DNA of 41,474 nucleotides from the NCBI GenBank assembly GCA_020348985.1, contig CP070761.1, positions 56,449 through 97,922 of the forward strand, given 5' to 3'. Position 1 is the first letter of the stretch. Every line of letters starts with the position of its first letter. Position numbers and translations under genes: made by a program. The notes under the pieces were generated by a model. That model was not told the origin of the DNA. It did no database searches and worked only from the letters and a program-made list of their open reading frames with translations. The DNA is from Candidatus Thorarchaeota archaeon (GTDB lineage Archaea; Asgardarchaeota; Thorarchaeia; Thorarchaeales; Thorarchaeaceae). Shown one piece after another: positions 1 to 8,825 of this stretch.

Positions 1-1
1 A

Positions 2-325
2 GCGACTCGTGAGATTGTGGTTCAAGTTAGTGAACCTGCGTCACTCACAAGCAACATTGTGATTACAGTGCAAAGCCCAACGCATTACCAGAGATTAACT
101 ACAACAGGCTCAGGAGAAGTAGTATTTGATTTGCCGGACTTGGTTGAAGCTGAGAACATGACTATTACACTCTCTGGAGACGGTTGTATCCCTCTTCAGG
201 TTGAAACCGAGATACCAGCTGGGTCTCGAAACATCGACTATGTGCTCATACTAGGTCCGATAGTCATTGCTGCACTTGTCGTTGTAATAGTGACTTGGTA
301 TAGACTAAGGGTAGCAGGAAAGTGA
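2..325 (+). CDS. C-terminal fragment of a membrane-anchored surface protein (5' truncated by window edge)
   Basis: The frame is open from the first bases of the window, so the true start lies upstream; the GTG at 17 is only the first possible start inside the window. About 75 residues rich in Thr, Val and Ile look like a beta-sandwich. They are followed by one hydrophobic helix (from about LILGPIVIAALVVVIV) and a short basic tail ending RVAGK. This is the usual layout of an archaeal exported protein: a beta-domain ectodomain with a C-terminal membrane anchor. No enzyme motif is visible and the family is unknown. The large surface protein at 16843-24639 has the same kind of C-terminal anchor. 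Confidence 0.6.
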   Translation, partial: ATREIVVQVSEPASLTSNIVITVQSPTHYQRLTTTGSGEVVFDLPDLVEAENMTITLSGDGCIPLQVETEIPAGSRNIDYVLILGPIVIAALVVVIVTWYRLRVAGK

Positions 326-423
326 ATTGGCCCATTTGACCAGATTGAAAAGGGGAAAGACCGTCTTCTCATCAATCGCTTATTCTGCAAGATGAAGAGC
401 TAGGCTCGATAGAGGGTCTAATC

Positions 424-1389
424 ATGGTTGTATCAAATGTGGGAATTCCAGTTGTTGACTCTCATGCTCACTTTGTAACATTTGCCACCGTCAAGATGTG
501 GATGGAGACCTCTCAAGCAACAATGGAGCAAATGGAAAAGCGTGTCTCGAAGTTGACCGACATGGAACACTTCACGATACCTGACGAGGCATGGGACACT
601 GGTCAAATGTGGATTGATGAGATGGAGAAGTACGGCATTTCAGCCGTTGGCATGATGATAAACCGAGAATCGTGGGACGAGTTTAACGATGCCAGAAGGC
701 GCTTCCCAGGCCGCTTTCTTGGCTATGCCATGATTAACCCCGCTGACGATGACGCAGTTGACCAGGTAGAGAGGGCTGGAAGTGACGGATTCCAGGGAAT
801 CAAGCTCTACCCAAGCTCATGGGATTTCCATGCCTATGACAAGAGGGTTTATCCAATCTATGAAGAGGCACTAAGAAACAACCTACTTGTAATCGCTCAC
901 TTTGGAATAACCATCGGCTCACAAGCTAATCTTGTCTATGGCAACCCTCTAGATATCCAAAAACCAGCCCATGATTTCCCCGAATTGAACTTCATGATTG
1001 CACATTTCGGCGCAGGCTTCCTTCGAGAGGTACTGATGCTTATGTATCAAACAAACAACGTCCACATGGACACTAGCGGAAGTAATTCCTGGATGAAGTA
1101 CCTCCCGTATGATCTAACGATTACGAAAGTATTCGAGAAGACGCTTAAAGCAGGAGGGCCCTGTAGAGTTGTCTTTGGAACCGATTCCTCATTTTTCCCA
1201 AGAGGATTCAGATATAACATTCTCGAAGAGCAATATGGGGCAGTGAAGGCGCTCTGTCCCCAGCTTTGCTACTCAGAAGAAGATGTGGACAACATATTCC
1301 GTGGAAACATCCTCAGGCTGACTGGATTCAAGCCCGTCGACATGACTGGAGTAGAGGCTGAAAGCACTCTGAGCTGTGTAGACTACTAG
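424..1389 (+). CDS. Amidohydrolase-2 family metal-dependent hydrolase
   Basis: A 321-residue protein of the usual length for the Amidohydrolase_2 (TIM-barrel) family. Visible motifs are the strand-1 metal pair DSHAH (His14, His16), His159 in VIAHFG, His194 in FMIAHFGAG and Asp254 in VFGTDSSF, which together supply the expected metal and catalytic residues. Members hydrolyse or decarboxylate small cyclic or carboxylated substrates, and the substrate here cannot be told from sequence. The protein is probably cytosolic because no signal peptide is seen. The ATG at 424 is preceded by a GAGGGT-like ribosome site. The gene converges with the zinc-ribbon gene on the other strand and the two TAG stops overlap in one CTAG palindrome (1386-1389). 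Confidence 0.88.
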   Translation: MVVSNVGIPVVDSHAHFVTFATVKMWMETSQATMEQMEKRVSKLTDMEHFTIPDEAWDTGQMWIDEMEKYGISAVGMMINRESWDEFNDARRRFPGRFLGYAMINPADDDAVDQVERAGSDGFQGIKLYPSSWDFHAYDKRVYPIYEEALRNNLLVIAHFGITIGSQANLVYGNPLDIQKPAHDFPELNFMIAHFGAGFLREVLMLMYQTNNVHMDTSGSNSWMKYLPYDLTITKVFEKTLKAGGPCRVVFGTDSSFFPRGFRYNILEEQYGAVKALCPQLCYSEEDVDNIFRGNILRLTGFKPVDMTGVEAESTLSCVDY

Positions 1390-2651
1390 GCCTTGCGAAT
1401 CTTCTTCTCCAAACCTCGAAGGCGTTTGTTGTCCTCGCCCTCACGATACTTCTCTGCGGCTTCTTGATACTTGGCAAGTGCCTTACGCGATTGGCCAAGC
1501 TTGGCAAGTCCATCTCCCTCATTCTCGATCATCTTACCCCATTCGCCGTAGCACTCACGTACCTTCTCTGAGCACTTGGCCCTCTTTTTCTCCTCTGGAG
1601 TGAACATGAAGATCTCACGGGCCTTCCTAAATTGCACTATGGCCCATTCGAATTGATTTTCCTTTAGGTGCTGTTCTCCTTGGTCAAAATGAGACTGGGC
1701 CATTGTCGTATATCCTTGGTCGATCAGTTTTTCGGCATCTTGGATGGCTTTGGCATTTCCTGATTTTTCAAAGATCAGCTTGGCCTTCTCGAAAGATTCG
1801 ATGGCATCCTCATGTTCATTCTCCTTCATCTTGGCCATGCCATATTCCATTCTAGCACTGCCCATTGCGTCGTAGACGTAAGGTGGATACTCAAACTCGT
1901 CACCTGTAAGTGCGAACCCGCAGCTTGGACAGTTTGGCGACTTTAGTTCATGCATAGGAACGGCAACAGAAATCCTGGAAGGCTTCCCTACAACAGAATC
2001 GATGAAGTCCTTGGAAGTCTCTCCTCTTCCTGACGGAAACAGATGCGTCACAGCTTCTCGTGTCATCACGTCTGGTTCGTGGGGAAAGAGATGATCCATC
2101 ACCTCCGATGGTGCATCCGCAGCAACAGGAGGTTCAACTTCTTTGAAAGGCATGCCCTCTTTGATATCAGATTCGTCGATTTCTAGAGCGGCTTCTTCAT
2201 CCCACGCGAGAGCCTCTGGTTCAATCTCTCGCTCAGGAATCTCTGGCTGTGCTTCAGGAGCGACACTTGGTGAAACCTCATCCAGCGTTGATGGAGGAAG
2301 TGTAGCGTCAGCCTCTGGCTCGGCGGTCACACTCTCTTCCACATCCCATGTTAGCTCCTCTGGTGGTGGAAGTTCCGCCTCAGCTATTTCAGGCTCTGGC
2401 GCGGGAGCAGCCTTGCCACCAAGATCTGATTCATCGAAATCGGGAAGTACAGCTTCTTCCTCGAGGACTTCAGGCGCCTCAGGTTCTGGCTCTTCCACTA
2501 CCGCTGGTTCGGCTGGAGTTTTCTGCACGGGAGCAGCTGGAGGCGATTCTGCTGCAGTGCCTGGAGCTATTCTGGTCCCGCATTTCAAGCAGAAAGTTGA
2601 CCCTTTGGCCAAATGCGCATTACAGCCGGGACATATAACGTGTGTTGACAT
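1386..2651 (-). CDS. Zinc-ribbon protein with acidic Pro/Glu-rich linker and TPR-like helical repeats
   Basis: The ATG at 2651 is preferred over an in-frame TTG three codons upstream. The N-terminus holds a four-cysteine zinc ribbon (CPGCNAH...FCLKCG). About 170 residues of very acidic Pro/Glu/Ala linker follow, then a second half zinc knuckle (NCPSCGFALTG). The C-terminal part has helical repeats (MEYGMAKMKENEHEDAIESF and similar, with alternating Ala/Gly/Tyr positions) that look like tetratricopeptide repeats. No catalytic motif is visible, so a scaffold or adaptor role is the best inference. The linker codes for Ser-rich reading frames on the opposite strand; these are shadows. The gene is convergent with the amidohydrolase and shares its stop palindrome. 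Confidence 0.8.
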   Translation of the reverse strand: MSTHVICPGCNAHLAKGSTFCLKCGTRIAPGTAAESPPAAPVQKTPAEPAVVEEPEPEAPEVLEEEAVLPDFDESDLGGKAAPAPEPEIAEAELPPPEELTWDVEESVTAEPEADATLPPSTLDEVSPSVAPEAQPEIPEREIEPEALAWDEEAALEIDESDIKEGMPFKEVEPPVAADAPSEVMDHLFPHEPDVMTREAVTHLFPSGRGETSKDFIDSVVGKPSRISVAVPMHELKSPNCPSCGFALTGDEFEYPPYVYDAMGSARMEYGMAKMKENEHEDAIESFEKAKLIFEKSGNAKAIQDAEKLIDQGYTTMAQSHFDQGEQHLKENQFEWAIVQFRKAREIFMFTPEEKKRAKCSEKVRECYGEWGKMIENEGDGLAKLGQSRKALAKYQEAAEKYREGEDNKRLRGLEKKIRKA

Positions 2652-2737
2652 GATATGCAACCGCTTTTTGTGTCGACTAGATCCGATTGTTGTGACTTAG
2701 TGTTCTGAGGTGTTTCATAAGGGTATCTTCGATGTTG

Positions 2738-3367
2738 TCATATGTAGAGCCAAAGGTACGTCAACCAGGTAATCAGAATTGCCAAGACTACTCCTCCAAC
2801 TGTTTGAAGCATCGTATGTTGTCTCAGCTCAGTCCTAGACCACACAACTGCAATCCACACCACGATTATCAGCAATGCCACTGGTCCGTAGACGTATATC
2901 AGCGCAGTTCCTGGCCCTCCCACCCCAGCGCCATGCACGGAGATCTTTGTCACTAGAGTTCCGATGAGAACACCAGAAGTGACAGTGAAGTATGCTGCCG
3001 CCAGTACCCTCATCACGTCACAAAGAGTCCACCAGTAGACGACATACGCAAGAGAGTAACACATCATTGCGAAAAGAAGGAATCTTGGCCGCATTCTCCG
3101 AGCTGATACGTCCAAGTCGATTTTGCCTCTCCAGGCAGAGAACATTATTGGCGCAACTGGCAGAATGACCATAAAGACTATGCAAATCAGAATGCTAGAG
3201 AAGCCATTCAGTACCGGACCCAACGACTTTGGCGGAAGAAAAGACATTATCAATCCTACATAGAGATTGATCAATGGTGCAGGCGTCAGGCGCGAAATGG
3301 CCCTGGCCAATGTCACTCTCGTCCCTTCAAGACCAAGAATCTCGTCGCTGAATCTCATGTGTTCCAT
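2738..3367 (-). CDS. Polytopic membrane protein resembling the PAP2 phosphatase fold
   Basis: A 209-residue protein with about five or six hydrophobic segments. Its C-terminal half has the layout of PAP2-related membrane proteins: a KISVHGAG segment at the place of the PSGH motif, then SRTELRQH, which fits the SRX5H part of the third PAP2 motif. The aspartate expected four residues after that His is Gln, and the first motif (KX6RP) is not evident. The protein is therefore either a divergent lipid phosphatase or a non-catalytic relative. The ATG at 3367 has an AAGGAG ribosome site about 10 bases upstream, which favours it over the second ATG. It diverges from the roadblock gene. Confidence 0.6.
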   Translation of the reverse strand: MEHMRFSDEILGLEGTRVTLARAISRLTPAPLINLYVGLIMSFLPPKSLGPVLNGFSSILICIVFMVILPVAPIMFSAWRGKIDLDVSARRMRPRFLLFAMMCYSLAYVVYWWTLCDVMRVLAAAYFTVTSGVLIGTLVTKISVHGAGVGGPGTALIYVYGPVALLIIVVWIAVVWSRTELRQHTMLQTVGGVVLAILITWLTYLWLYI

Positions 3368-3508
3368 TCAGAAGCTGCTCCTTAGTGATTTCCTGCTCAA
3401 ATCTATCGATGTTCGGGGTTCATTTTTCGGGCCAATAATGTCATGACAAAGCTTTTTTTCTGTCTTACCCTCTCCACGGGATACGGGACACACGACAGCA
3501 ATGGAAGT

Positions 3509-3823
3509 ATGCCAATGACCACCATGCCCAAACGCGAGATATTCGAGCAAATAATACAGCGAATCACGAGTCAATTCCCCAACGTATATGCCGCGCTTTT
3601 CATCAGCCCAGAAGGATTCCCCATCAACACATGGGGCCTTTCAATGGAGCGTGCTGAAGAGGTTGCTGCACTTCTGAGTTCTCTCATCGGGAAGACAAAG
3701 GAGGTCATCAAGCAGGTAAAAGAAGGAGGAAGCCTGCATTTCATACAGATTCAGACTGATATGGGCGGAATCAGAATAGCCCCACAAGAAGAATTCATTC
3801 TCGTGACATTGACAAAGACTTGA
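3509..3823 (+). CDS. Roadblock/LC7-domain protein
   Basis: About 104 residues covering one roadblock/LC7 domain: an amphipathic first helix (REIFEQIIQRITSQF), the strand VYAALFISPEGFPINTW, a second long helix (AEEVAALLSSLIGKTKEVI) and two strands (LHFIQIQTDMGGIRIAPQEE, then FILVTLTK). In Bacteria, Archaea and eukaryotes this family forms dimers that scaffold or regulate small Ras-like GTPases. Two Rab-like GTPases lie 7-10 kb downstream, so a functional link is plausible but inferred. The frame opens earlier, at 3443, but that extension is not domain-like; ATGs at 3509, 3515 and 3524 are all possible starts. The stop at 3821-3823 lies about 95 bases before the start chosen for the next gene. 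Confidence 0.82.
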   Translation: MPMTTMPKREIFEQIIQRITSQFPNVYAALFISPEGFPINTWGLSMERAEEVAALLSSLIGKTKEVIKQVKEGGSLHFIQIQTDMGGIRIAPQEEFILVTLTKT

Positions 3824-3918
3824 GAGTGTCAGTAAGCACTATACTAACTGTGCAAGAGCTTGCTTTCTTAGCAAGACTAATCTATCTTAAGACAGCAGAT
3901 GCCGTTCGAGGCTGCGCG

Positions 3919-4848
3919 TTGTCAACAGAATCATTTAGCACCCAAGGATTCTCCAAGCTGTATGGTTCCACACTTGCACTTGACAATCTTACCGTAAGTG
4001 CTCCGCGTAGGGCGGTTGGACTTCTAGGTCCAAATGGTGCGGGCAAAACCACACTAATTCGAGCACTCCTTGGCATCATTAGTCATAACCAAGGCAATGG
4101 AACAGTACTTGGGCTTGATATCAAGGACTCAATTGATGAGATCAGAGACCGAGTTGGTTACTCACCTGAGTTTGCACCTTCAATCCCAAGTGTCAGTGCA
4201 ATGAAGTATGTGTCTTTCATGGGCAAGCTGTCTGGCTTGGGGGCCGTGGAGGCCGCCCAACGGGCACATGATACGCTTCACTATGTCGGCCTAGGAGAGG
4301 AGCGATATCGGAAGCTGCGAGAATTCAGCCAAGGGATGATGCAGAAGGCGAAGCTGGCAGCCGCGCTTGTTCATGATCCTGATTTGGTGATTCTCGACGA
4401 ACCAACTGATGGTTTGGATCCCGCGGGTCGTTCGCAGATGCTCGATTTGATTGAACGTCTTTACAAAGAAGAAGGAAAAAGCGTTGTTGTATCATCACAC
4501 CTTCTGTTTGATGTGGAACGTGTTTGCGATTGGGTTCTGGTGTTAGGACGGGGCAGGTTGATTATGTCAGGCGATATGAGTGAGATGCTTGATGACACCG
4601 ATGGCGTGCTGCGACTAAGAGTGGCAGGAAACCCGAAGAATCTCATTGAGAAACTCTCAGCCAGAGGCCTTGAGATAGAGCTGGATGATGGCAACATAGA
4701 CGTTTCAAGGACTGAGGGAGTTGAGATGATGGTTCTGGAAGAGGTTAATGCAGACCCGAATGTTAGCATTAGATATCTCGGCCGAAGAACAAGGACACTG
4801 GAAGATGTGTTCGTTTCCGTCGTCGAAGGGGAGAGTGATCTCGAATGA
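3919..4848 (+). CDS. ABC transporter ATP-binding protein (ABC-2 type, first of two)
   Basis: The nucleotide-binding domain is complete: Walker A GPNGAGKTT, the signature-like FSQGM, Walker B LVILDEPTDGLDP and the switch histidine in VVVSSHLL. About 80 extra C-terminal residues are typical of ABC-2 export ATPases. The frame is open from a TTG at 3820, which overlaps the roadblock stop, but those 33 residues do not fit the family. The TTG at 3919 has GAGG about seven bases upstream and a TATA-like stretch near 3881-3892, so I prefer it; the start remains uncertain. It overlaps the permease by ATGA. The likely role is powering export or membrane remodelling together with the next gene. Confidence 0.88.
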   Translation: MSTESFSTQGFSKLYGSTLALDNLTVSAPRRAVGLLGPNGAGKTTLIRALLGIISHNQGNGTVLGLDIKDSIDEIRDRVGYSPEFAPSIPSVSAMKYVSFMGKLSGLGAVEAAQRAHDTLHYVGLGEERYRKLREFSQGMMQKAKLAAALVHDPDLVILDEPTDGLDPAGRSQMLDLIERLYKEEGKSVVVSSHLLFDVERVCDWVLVLGRGRLIMSGDMSEMLDDTDGVLRLRVAGNPKNLIEKLSARGLEIELDDGNIDVSRTEGVEMMVLEEVNADPNVSIRYLGRRTRTLEDVFVSVVEGESDLE

Positions 4849-5816
4849 CTGAAGACGCCTATGTTCGAAGGTTTGGTTTCAGAAGATACGAGGGTATTCG
4901 AAGTAATCGAATAAGCAGAATCATCTCAGTATCTTGGTTCAATCTTGGCGAGGCGATTCGTCGGTCGGGATTCACAAAGATGCTACTTGTCTTTATGATT
5001 ATTGGACTTCTAGTTCAGGATTTGCTTGCGATTCTTATCACTTCACTCGTTCCCAGTTCTATGTGGGGAGACATCACTGTCAACGAGATGTTTAGAGCAA
5101 CATATGCAGATTCTATTATCGGAATGATTTCTCTCACAAATCGAGTGTCTACCATGGATTCTGATATGGCCTTCCTGACTCAGTTCTTGACTATTGGCAG
5201 CAGCTTCATGTTTATCCTTCTTCTTGCTGTTGTAAGCGGGGGCTTGATTTCTGACGACAGGCTGTTTCAGGCAACTGAAGCATACTACTCGAGGATCTCC
5301 CGCTTTGAGTACGTTCTTGGCAAGCTTTTCACGCTCATCATCTTCTCCATGGTGTTTGTCTCTCTTCCTGCAGTTATGCAGTACTTCTTGCTTGCACAGG
5401 GACTCGAAGTCAACATGATAGCTAATCTAGATTTGCTATTGTGGGGCTTAGGAACTACGCTTCTCTCAAGTGTGGTTTTGAGCATAGTCACCCTAGCCTT
5501 CTCGAGTCTGACCAAGAGGAGGAATCTAGCCACACTCTCTTTCTTCATGGCAGCCATGATAATGTCTGCGCTCCCTGCAGCCTTTGGTCTGGTCTTTGCA
5601 ACTGAACCGACAACACTGATTATCGACTTCGTAGGCTGCATTGGACTTCTTGCGGCAATGTTTCTCGGGCGTTCTTCTGTGACAGTAAATGGACAGACAG
5701 TGCGTTTCTACAATGGCCTGGGACTAGAAGGGTACATGGTTGTCGCCACAGTGGCACTTCTCGTTTTTCTGGGCGTTCTGGCGCTAGTCCTGACGCTGTT
5801 CAGGAGGGATAGCTGA
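4845..5816 (+). CDS. ABC-2 type permease (first)
   Basis: A 323-residue polytopic protein with about six hydrophobic helices, including MLLVFMIIGLLVQDLLAIL near the N-terminus and VVATVALLVFLGVLALVLTLF at the end. A soluble loop after the first helix and the SGGLISDDR segment after a membrane helix are typical of ABC-2 permeases, where the corresponding motif marks the ATPase-coupling region. It starts inside the stop of the preceding ATPase (ATGA at 4845) and its stop overlaps the next start by one base, so the four genes are translationally coupled. The exported substrate is unknown. Confidence 0.85.
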   Translation: MTEDAYVRRFGFRRYEGIRSNRISRIISVSWFNLGEAIRRSGFTKMLLVFMIIGLLVQDLLAILITSLVPSSMWGDITVNEMFRATYADSIIGMISLTNRVSTMDSDMAFLTQFLTIGSSFMFILLLAVVSGGLISDDRLFQATEAYYSRISRFEYVLGKLFTLIIFSMVFVSLPAVMQYFLLAQGLEVNMIANLDLLLWGLGTTLLSSVVLSIVTLAFSSLTKRRNLATLSFFMAAMIMSALPAAFGLVFATEPTTLIIDFVGCIGLLAAMFLGRSSVTVNGQTVRFYNGLGLEGYMVVATVALLVFLGVLALVLTLFRRDS

Positions 5817-6766
5817 TGGTCATGGTCAAGATTAGTGAAGTATCGAAACGATACGGAGAGGTAGTGGCTCTAAGCAGATTCGATATGACTGTCAAGCGTG
5901 GATCCATTAGCGGATTTGTCGGGCCTAATGGTGCAGGGAAATCAACAACAATCCGAATAATAACAGGATTGGCCAAGCCCGACGGCGGGTCGGCATGGAT
6001 CTTTGGGAAGAATCCCTATGACAATAGGGAAGTGAAGGAAAGAATCGGATTCGTTTCTGAACACAACGACCTCTACTCCTGGGCGACAGTTTGGGAAACT
6101 GTCAAGATGTTTGCGAGGTTGATGAATCCCGAGAAGAAGGTTGTTGACGATCAAGTCAAAGAGGCAATTGGTTTGGTGGCTATGACCAAGTTTCGGGAGC
6201 GCAAGGTTTCAACGCTTTCGAAGGGAATGAGACAAAGAACGAAGATTGCCACAGCACTAGTCCACAGACCCGAGTTTCTTGTGCTTGATGAACCGTTAGG
6301 AGGTCTTGACCCGCTTGGCCGGAGAACCGTGATGAATCTGTTACGACGACTCAATAAGGAAGATGGCGTGTCTGTCCTAATCTCAAGCCACGTACTTGAG
6401 GAGCTAGAGGAGCTGGTCGATAGGGTGACTTTAATCCATCGTGGTCAGACGCTCGCAGAAGGCAGTCCAAAGAGAATACGGGGCTTGTTGTACCAGTACC
6501 CGCATGAGATTGTGTTCAAGGCTCAGAATGATCATGCCAGAGAGATTGCTAGTGGCCTTATCGAAATTGACGGTTTGGTTCGTGCGCTTCACGTGACAGA
6601 GTCCGAGAAAGAGCTGACGGAGTTCAGGGTTATGACACCCAAACCTGAGGAGTTCTATGACGAGCTTACCAAGATTGCTGTGAAAACGAAATCACCGATC
6701 TTGAGTCTTGATACAATATCAGAGAGTGTCGAGCGACTCTTCGAGTATCTCGTAACAGGAGTGTAG
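5816..6766 (+). CDS. ABC transporter ATP-binding protein (second)
   Basis: A complete ATPase of 316 residues: Walker A GPNGAGKSTT, the signature-like LSKGMRQR, Walker B FLVLDEPLGGLDP and the H-switch in VLISSHVLEE. The sequence differs enough from the ATPase at 3919 to suggest an old duplication, or assembly as a heterodimer. The ATG at 5816 has a clear AGGAGGGA ribosome site at 5802-5808 inside the upstream gene, which supports it over the in-frame ATG at 5822. The C-terminal 90 residues look like the regulatory extension seen in ABC-2 ATPases. It most likely pairs with the permease at 6772. Confidence 0.9.
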   Translation: MVMVKISEVSKRYGEVVALSRFDMTVKRGSISGFVGPNGAGKSTTIRIITGLAKPDGGSAWIFGKNPYDNREVKERIGFVSEHNDLYSWATVWETVKMFARLMNPEKKVVDDQVKEAIGLVAMTKFRERKVSTLSKGMRQRTKIATALVHRPEFLVLDEPLGGLDPLGRRTVMNLLRRLNKEDGVSVLISSHVLEELEELVDRVTLIHRGQTLAEGSPKRIRGLLYQYPHEIVFKAQNDHAREIASGLIEIDGLVRALHVTESEKELTEFRVMTPKPEEFYDELTKIAVKTKSPILSLDTISESVERLFEYLVTGV

Positions 6767-6771
6767 TATTG

Positions 6772-7572
6772 ATGGAGCAAGTTCAATTATCGGACGAGGC
6801 ATCAACAAGTGCATCATCGTCAGAAATAGCTAGTGCACTGAAAAGAGGCCTGATCATCCTCAGAGCTTTTCTTACGGGATTCGTGAGGGATAGAAAAAGC
6901 TGGGTGCTTGTGTTCTTGGGCATTCTGCCAGTGCTCTTTGCGGCCGGAGCGAATGTCATTCCAACGGTATCATACCCCGCCGGCCTATTCTATGTCGATT
7001 TTACTCGTTCCGTTTACGTTGCTTTGCTTATTCCACTCTATTCACTTCTCCTAGGAACTGCCGCCCTAAATGATGAGATTGAGTCACATACTATCATTCA
7101 GTTCGTAAGTCGCCCAATCAGAAGATTCGAGATTCTGATCTGGCGCTATATTGCAGCATGGATTGCAGGCATTTTTGTTGCGGTGGTAGTGACAGGTGTG
7201 TTCTTTGGGGTGGTCACAGCTAATGCCATAATTGGGCTGGATTTGCTATTTGGTACATGGGGGCTTTGTGCAATCACTGTGGCAGTCTACAGCTCGATTT
7301 TCATCATGCTCGGGATTGCTATCAAGCGTCCACTAATCTGGGGGGTTCTTGTTACCCTCTATGAGCAGCTCTTGGGAATTCTCTTTGTGTTTCTTGGTGG
7401 CGGACCATTCTCGCTATCAGGCCACATCGCCCATGTTGGCTCGACGATTCTGCCGTATTCCTTCACAATCCCAGACTGGGCACCGGTACACTCTGCAGTG
7501 CTGCTGGCTGCCATAGCGCTCAACTGCCTTTTGCTTGCCACAGTCATCTTCCACAATAAGGATCTTGACTGA
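6772..7572 (+). CDS. ABC-2 type permease (second)
   Basis: A 266-residue membrane protein with about six hydrophobic segments, starting with WVLVFLGILPVLFAAGANVI and ending in AVLLAAIALNCLLLATVIF. The segment TAALNDEIESHTIIQFVSRP matches the cytoplasmic coupling region of ABC-2 permeases that follows the second membrane helix. The ATG at 6772 has AGGAG at 6758-6762; the TTG one codon earlier is less likely. It is the last gene of the ABC cluster, and the gap before radA carries a TATA-like box, so transcription of the cluster probably ends in between. Confidence 0.83.
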   Translation: MEQVQLSDEASTSASSSEIASALKRGLIILRAFLTGFVRDRKSWVLVFLGILPVLFAAGANVIPTVSYPAGLFYVDFTRSVYVALLIPLYSLLLGTAALNDEIESHTIIQFVSRPIRRFEILIWRYIAAWIAGIFVAVVVTGVFFGVVTANAIIGLDLLFGTWGLCAITVAVYSSIFIMLGIAIKRPLIWGVLVTLYEQLLGILFVFLGGGPFSLSGHIAHVGSTILPYSFTIPDWAPVHSAVLLAAIALNCLLLATVIFHNKDLD

Positions 7573-7651
7573 GCTTGAATGAGCAGCAAGGAGACTCAAG
7601 TCGAAAGAAAATGACATAGAGACTACTCTCTCAGCTTCACCACTAGTGCCA

Positions 7652-7660
7652 TTTTTATAC
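7652..7660 (+). promoter_or_regulatory. TATA-like promoter element upstream of radA
   Basis: TTTTTATAC is the best archaeal TATA-like match in the gap between the ABC permease and radA. A start site about 25 bases downstream would fall near 7680-7686, right where the uninterrupted radA frame begins (after the TGA at 7670-7672). This is a sequence match plus positional inference, not a mapped promoter. Confidence 0.45.
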
Positions 7661-7837
7661 TGTCCCAAGTGACTAGTTGTTGGCCTGAGGCAAGGTTCCA
7701 GGATAGTCAGGGACCTGATCATTAGGGAGGTCTTCAACATTCCATCAAAGAAGGAAGATGTCGATTCGGAGGAATCCGACTACGAGGATTTTGAGAGCAC
7801 AGAAGAAGATGAAGGTATCATCGATGATGATGCGGCC

Positions 7838-8782
7838 TTGGAAGGTTTCGAGGTCACTGATTTGCCTGGTGTCGGCCCCGCAATAGGTAAACGGTTGGCA
7901 GAGGCAGGATACAAGAGCGTGGAGGCGATTGCTGTTGCTTCACCAGGTGAGCTGGCAGCTGCCGGTTCTATTGGCGAAACCACAGCAACGAAAATCATCA
8001 AGGCAGCAAGAGAAATGCTTGACATTGGTTTTGAGACTGCAGACCTGCTTCTCGAGAGAAGAAGGACTGCAGGAAGGATTACCACTTCATCGCGTGCTCT
8101 TGACGAGTTGTTTGGAGGAGGAATTGAGACTCAAGGCATAACCGAGATGTACGGATCGTTCAGATCAGGGAAGACGCAGATGGCACATCAGCTGGCGGTG
8201 AATATCCAATTGCCTTCAGGGCAAGGGGGTCTCGATGCAACGGCAATATACGTCGACACAGAGGGAACATTCAGACCGGAAAGGCTCGTTGATATGGCCG
8301 AAGCCTTTGGGCTCGATCCTGCAAAGGTACTCAAGAATGTCGTATGGGCAAGAGCGTACAATTCAGACCATCAGATTCTCCTTTGCGACCAAGCTATGGA
8401 GATGGCTTCCGAAAAGAATGCCAAGCTGCTTGTAGTGGACTCGGTCACTAGTCACTTTCGAGCAGAATACACTGGCAGGGGAACATTGGCTGCTAGACAA
8501 CAGAAGCTGAACAAGCACCTTCATCATCTACAAAGAGGTGCAGAGATTAACAACATGGCTGTCTACATAACTAATCAGGTCATGTCCCGACCAGATGCTT
8601 TCTTTGGTGATCCAACTGCCCCTGTTGGAGGTCATGTTCTCGCGCACGTGCCGCAGACCAGGTGTTACCTAAGGAAGTCTAAGGGTGAAAGACGGATATG
8701 CAGACTTGTCGACTCGCCAAACTTGCCGGAAGGTGAGGCCGTCTTCACTGTGACCAAGGCAGGTATTCGCGACGTAGAGTAG
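7838..8782 (+). CDS. radA: DNA repair and recombination protein RadA
   Basis: The archaeal Rad51/RecA recombinase, which forms filaments on single-stranded DNA for strand exchange. The N-terminal helix-hairpin-helix domain begins [13 protein letters not shown]. The ATPase core has Walker [10 protein letters not shown] (Lys112), Walker B KLLVVDS, the L2-like TNQVMSRPD and PVGGHVLAH segments, and the family signature [12 protein letters not shown]. Counting from the TTG at 7838 gives 314 residues, a little short for RadA. The frame stays open and strongly acidic ([20 protein letters not shown]) back to about 7673, but holds no ATG, GTG or TTG there, so the real N-terminus may be longer and use an unusual start. 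It is convergent with the reductase gene. Confidence 0.95.
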   Translation: MEGFEVTDLPGVGPAIGKRLAEAGYKSVEAIAVASPGELAAAGSIGETTATKIIKAAREMLDIGFETADLLLERRRTAGRITTSSRALDELFGGGIETQGITEMYGSFRSGKTQMAHQLAVNIQLPSGQGGLDATAIYVDTEGTFRPERLVDMAEAFGLDPAKVLKNVVWARAYNSDHQILLCDQAMEMASEKNAKLLVVDSVTSHFRAEYTGRGTLAARQQKLNKHLHHLQRGAEINNMAVYITNQVMSRPDAFFGDPTAPVGGHVLAHVPQTRCYLRKSKGERRICRLVDSPNLPEGEAVFTVTKAGIRDVE

Positions 8783-8825
8783 AGTTCATCTTGTGGCGGT
8801 CTCACGGTGTCCACCACATCTCATT

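Noticed and set aside
2143..2700. Long plus-strand frame rich in Ser, Gly and Ala
   Set aside because: It is the reverse shadow of the acidic Pro/Glu linker of the zinc-ribbon gene; composition is low-complexity and no domain is visible.
3443..3508. Longer start for the roadblock protein at ATG 3443
   Set aside because: The extra 22 residues are not part of the domain, and the AAAGC-T-rich bases there look more like promoter DNA.
3820..3918. Longer start for the first ABC ATPase at TTG 3820
   Set aside because: The 33 added residues do not fit the family and contain a TATA-like stretch; TTG 3919 has GAGG upstream.
7838..8782. Intein in RadA, as found in some archaea
   Set aside because: The Walker A to L2 region is continuous and of normal length with no splicing motifs.
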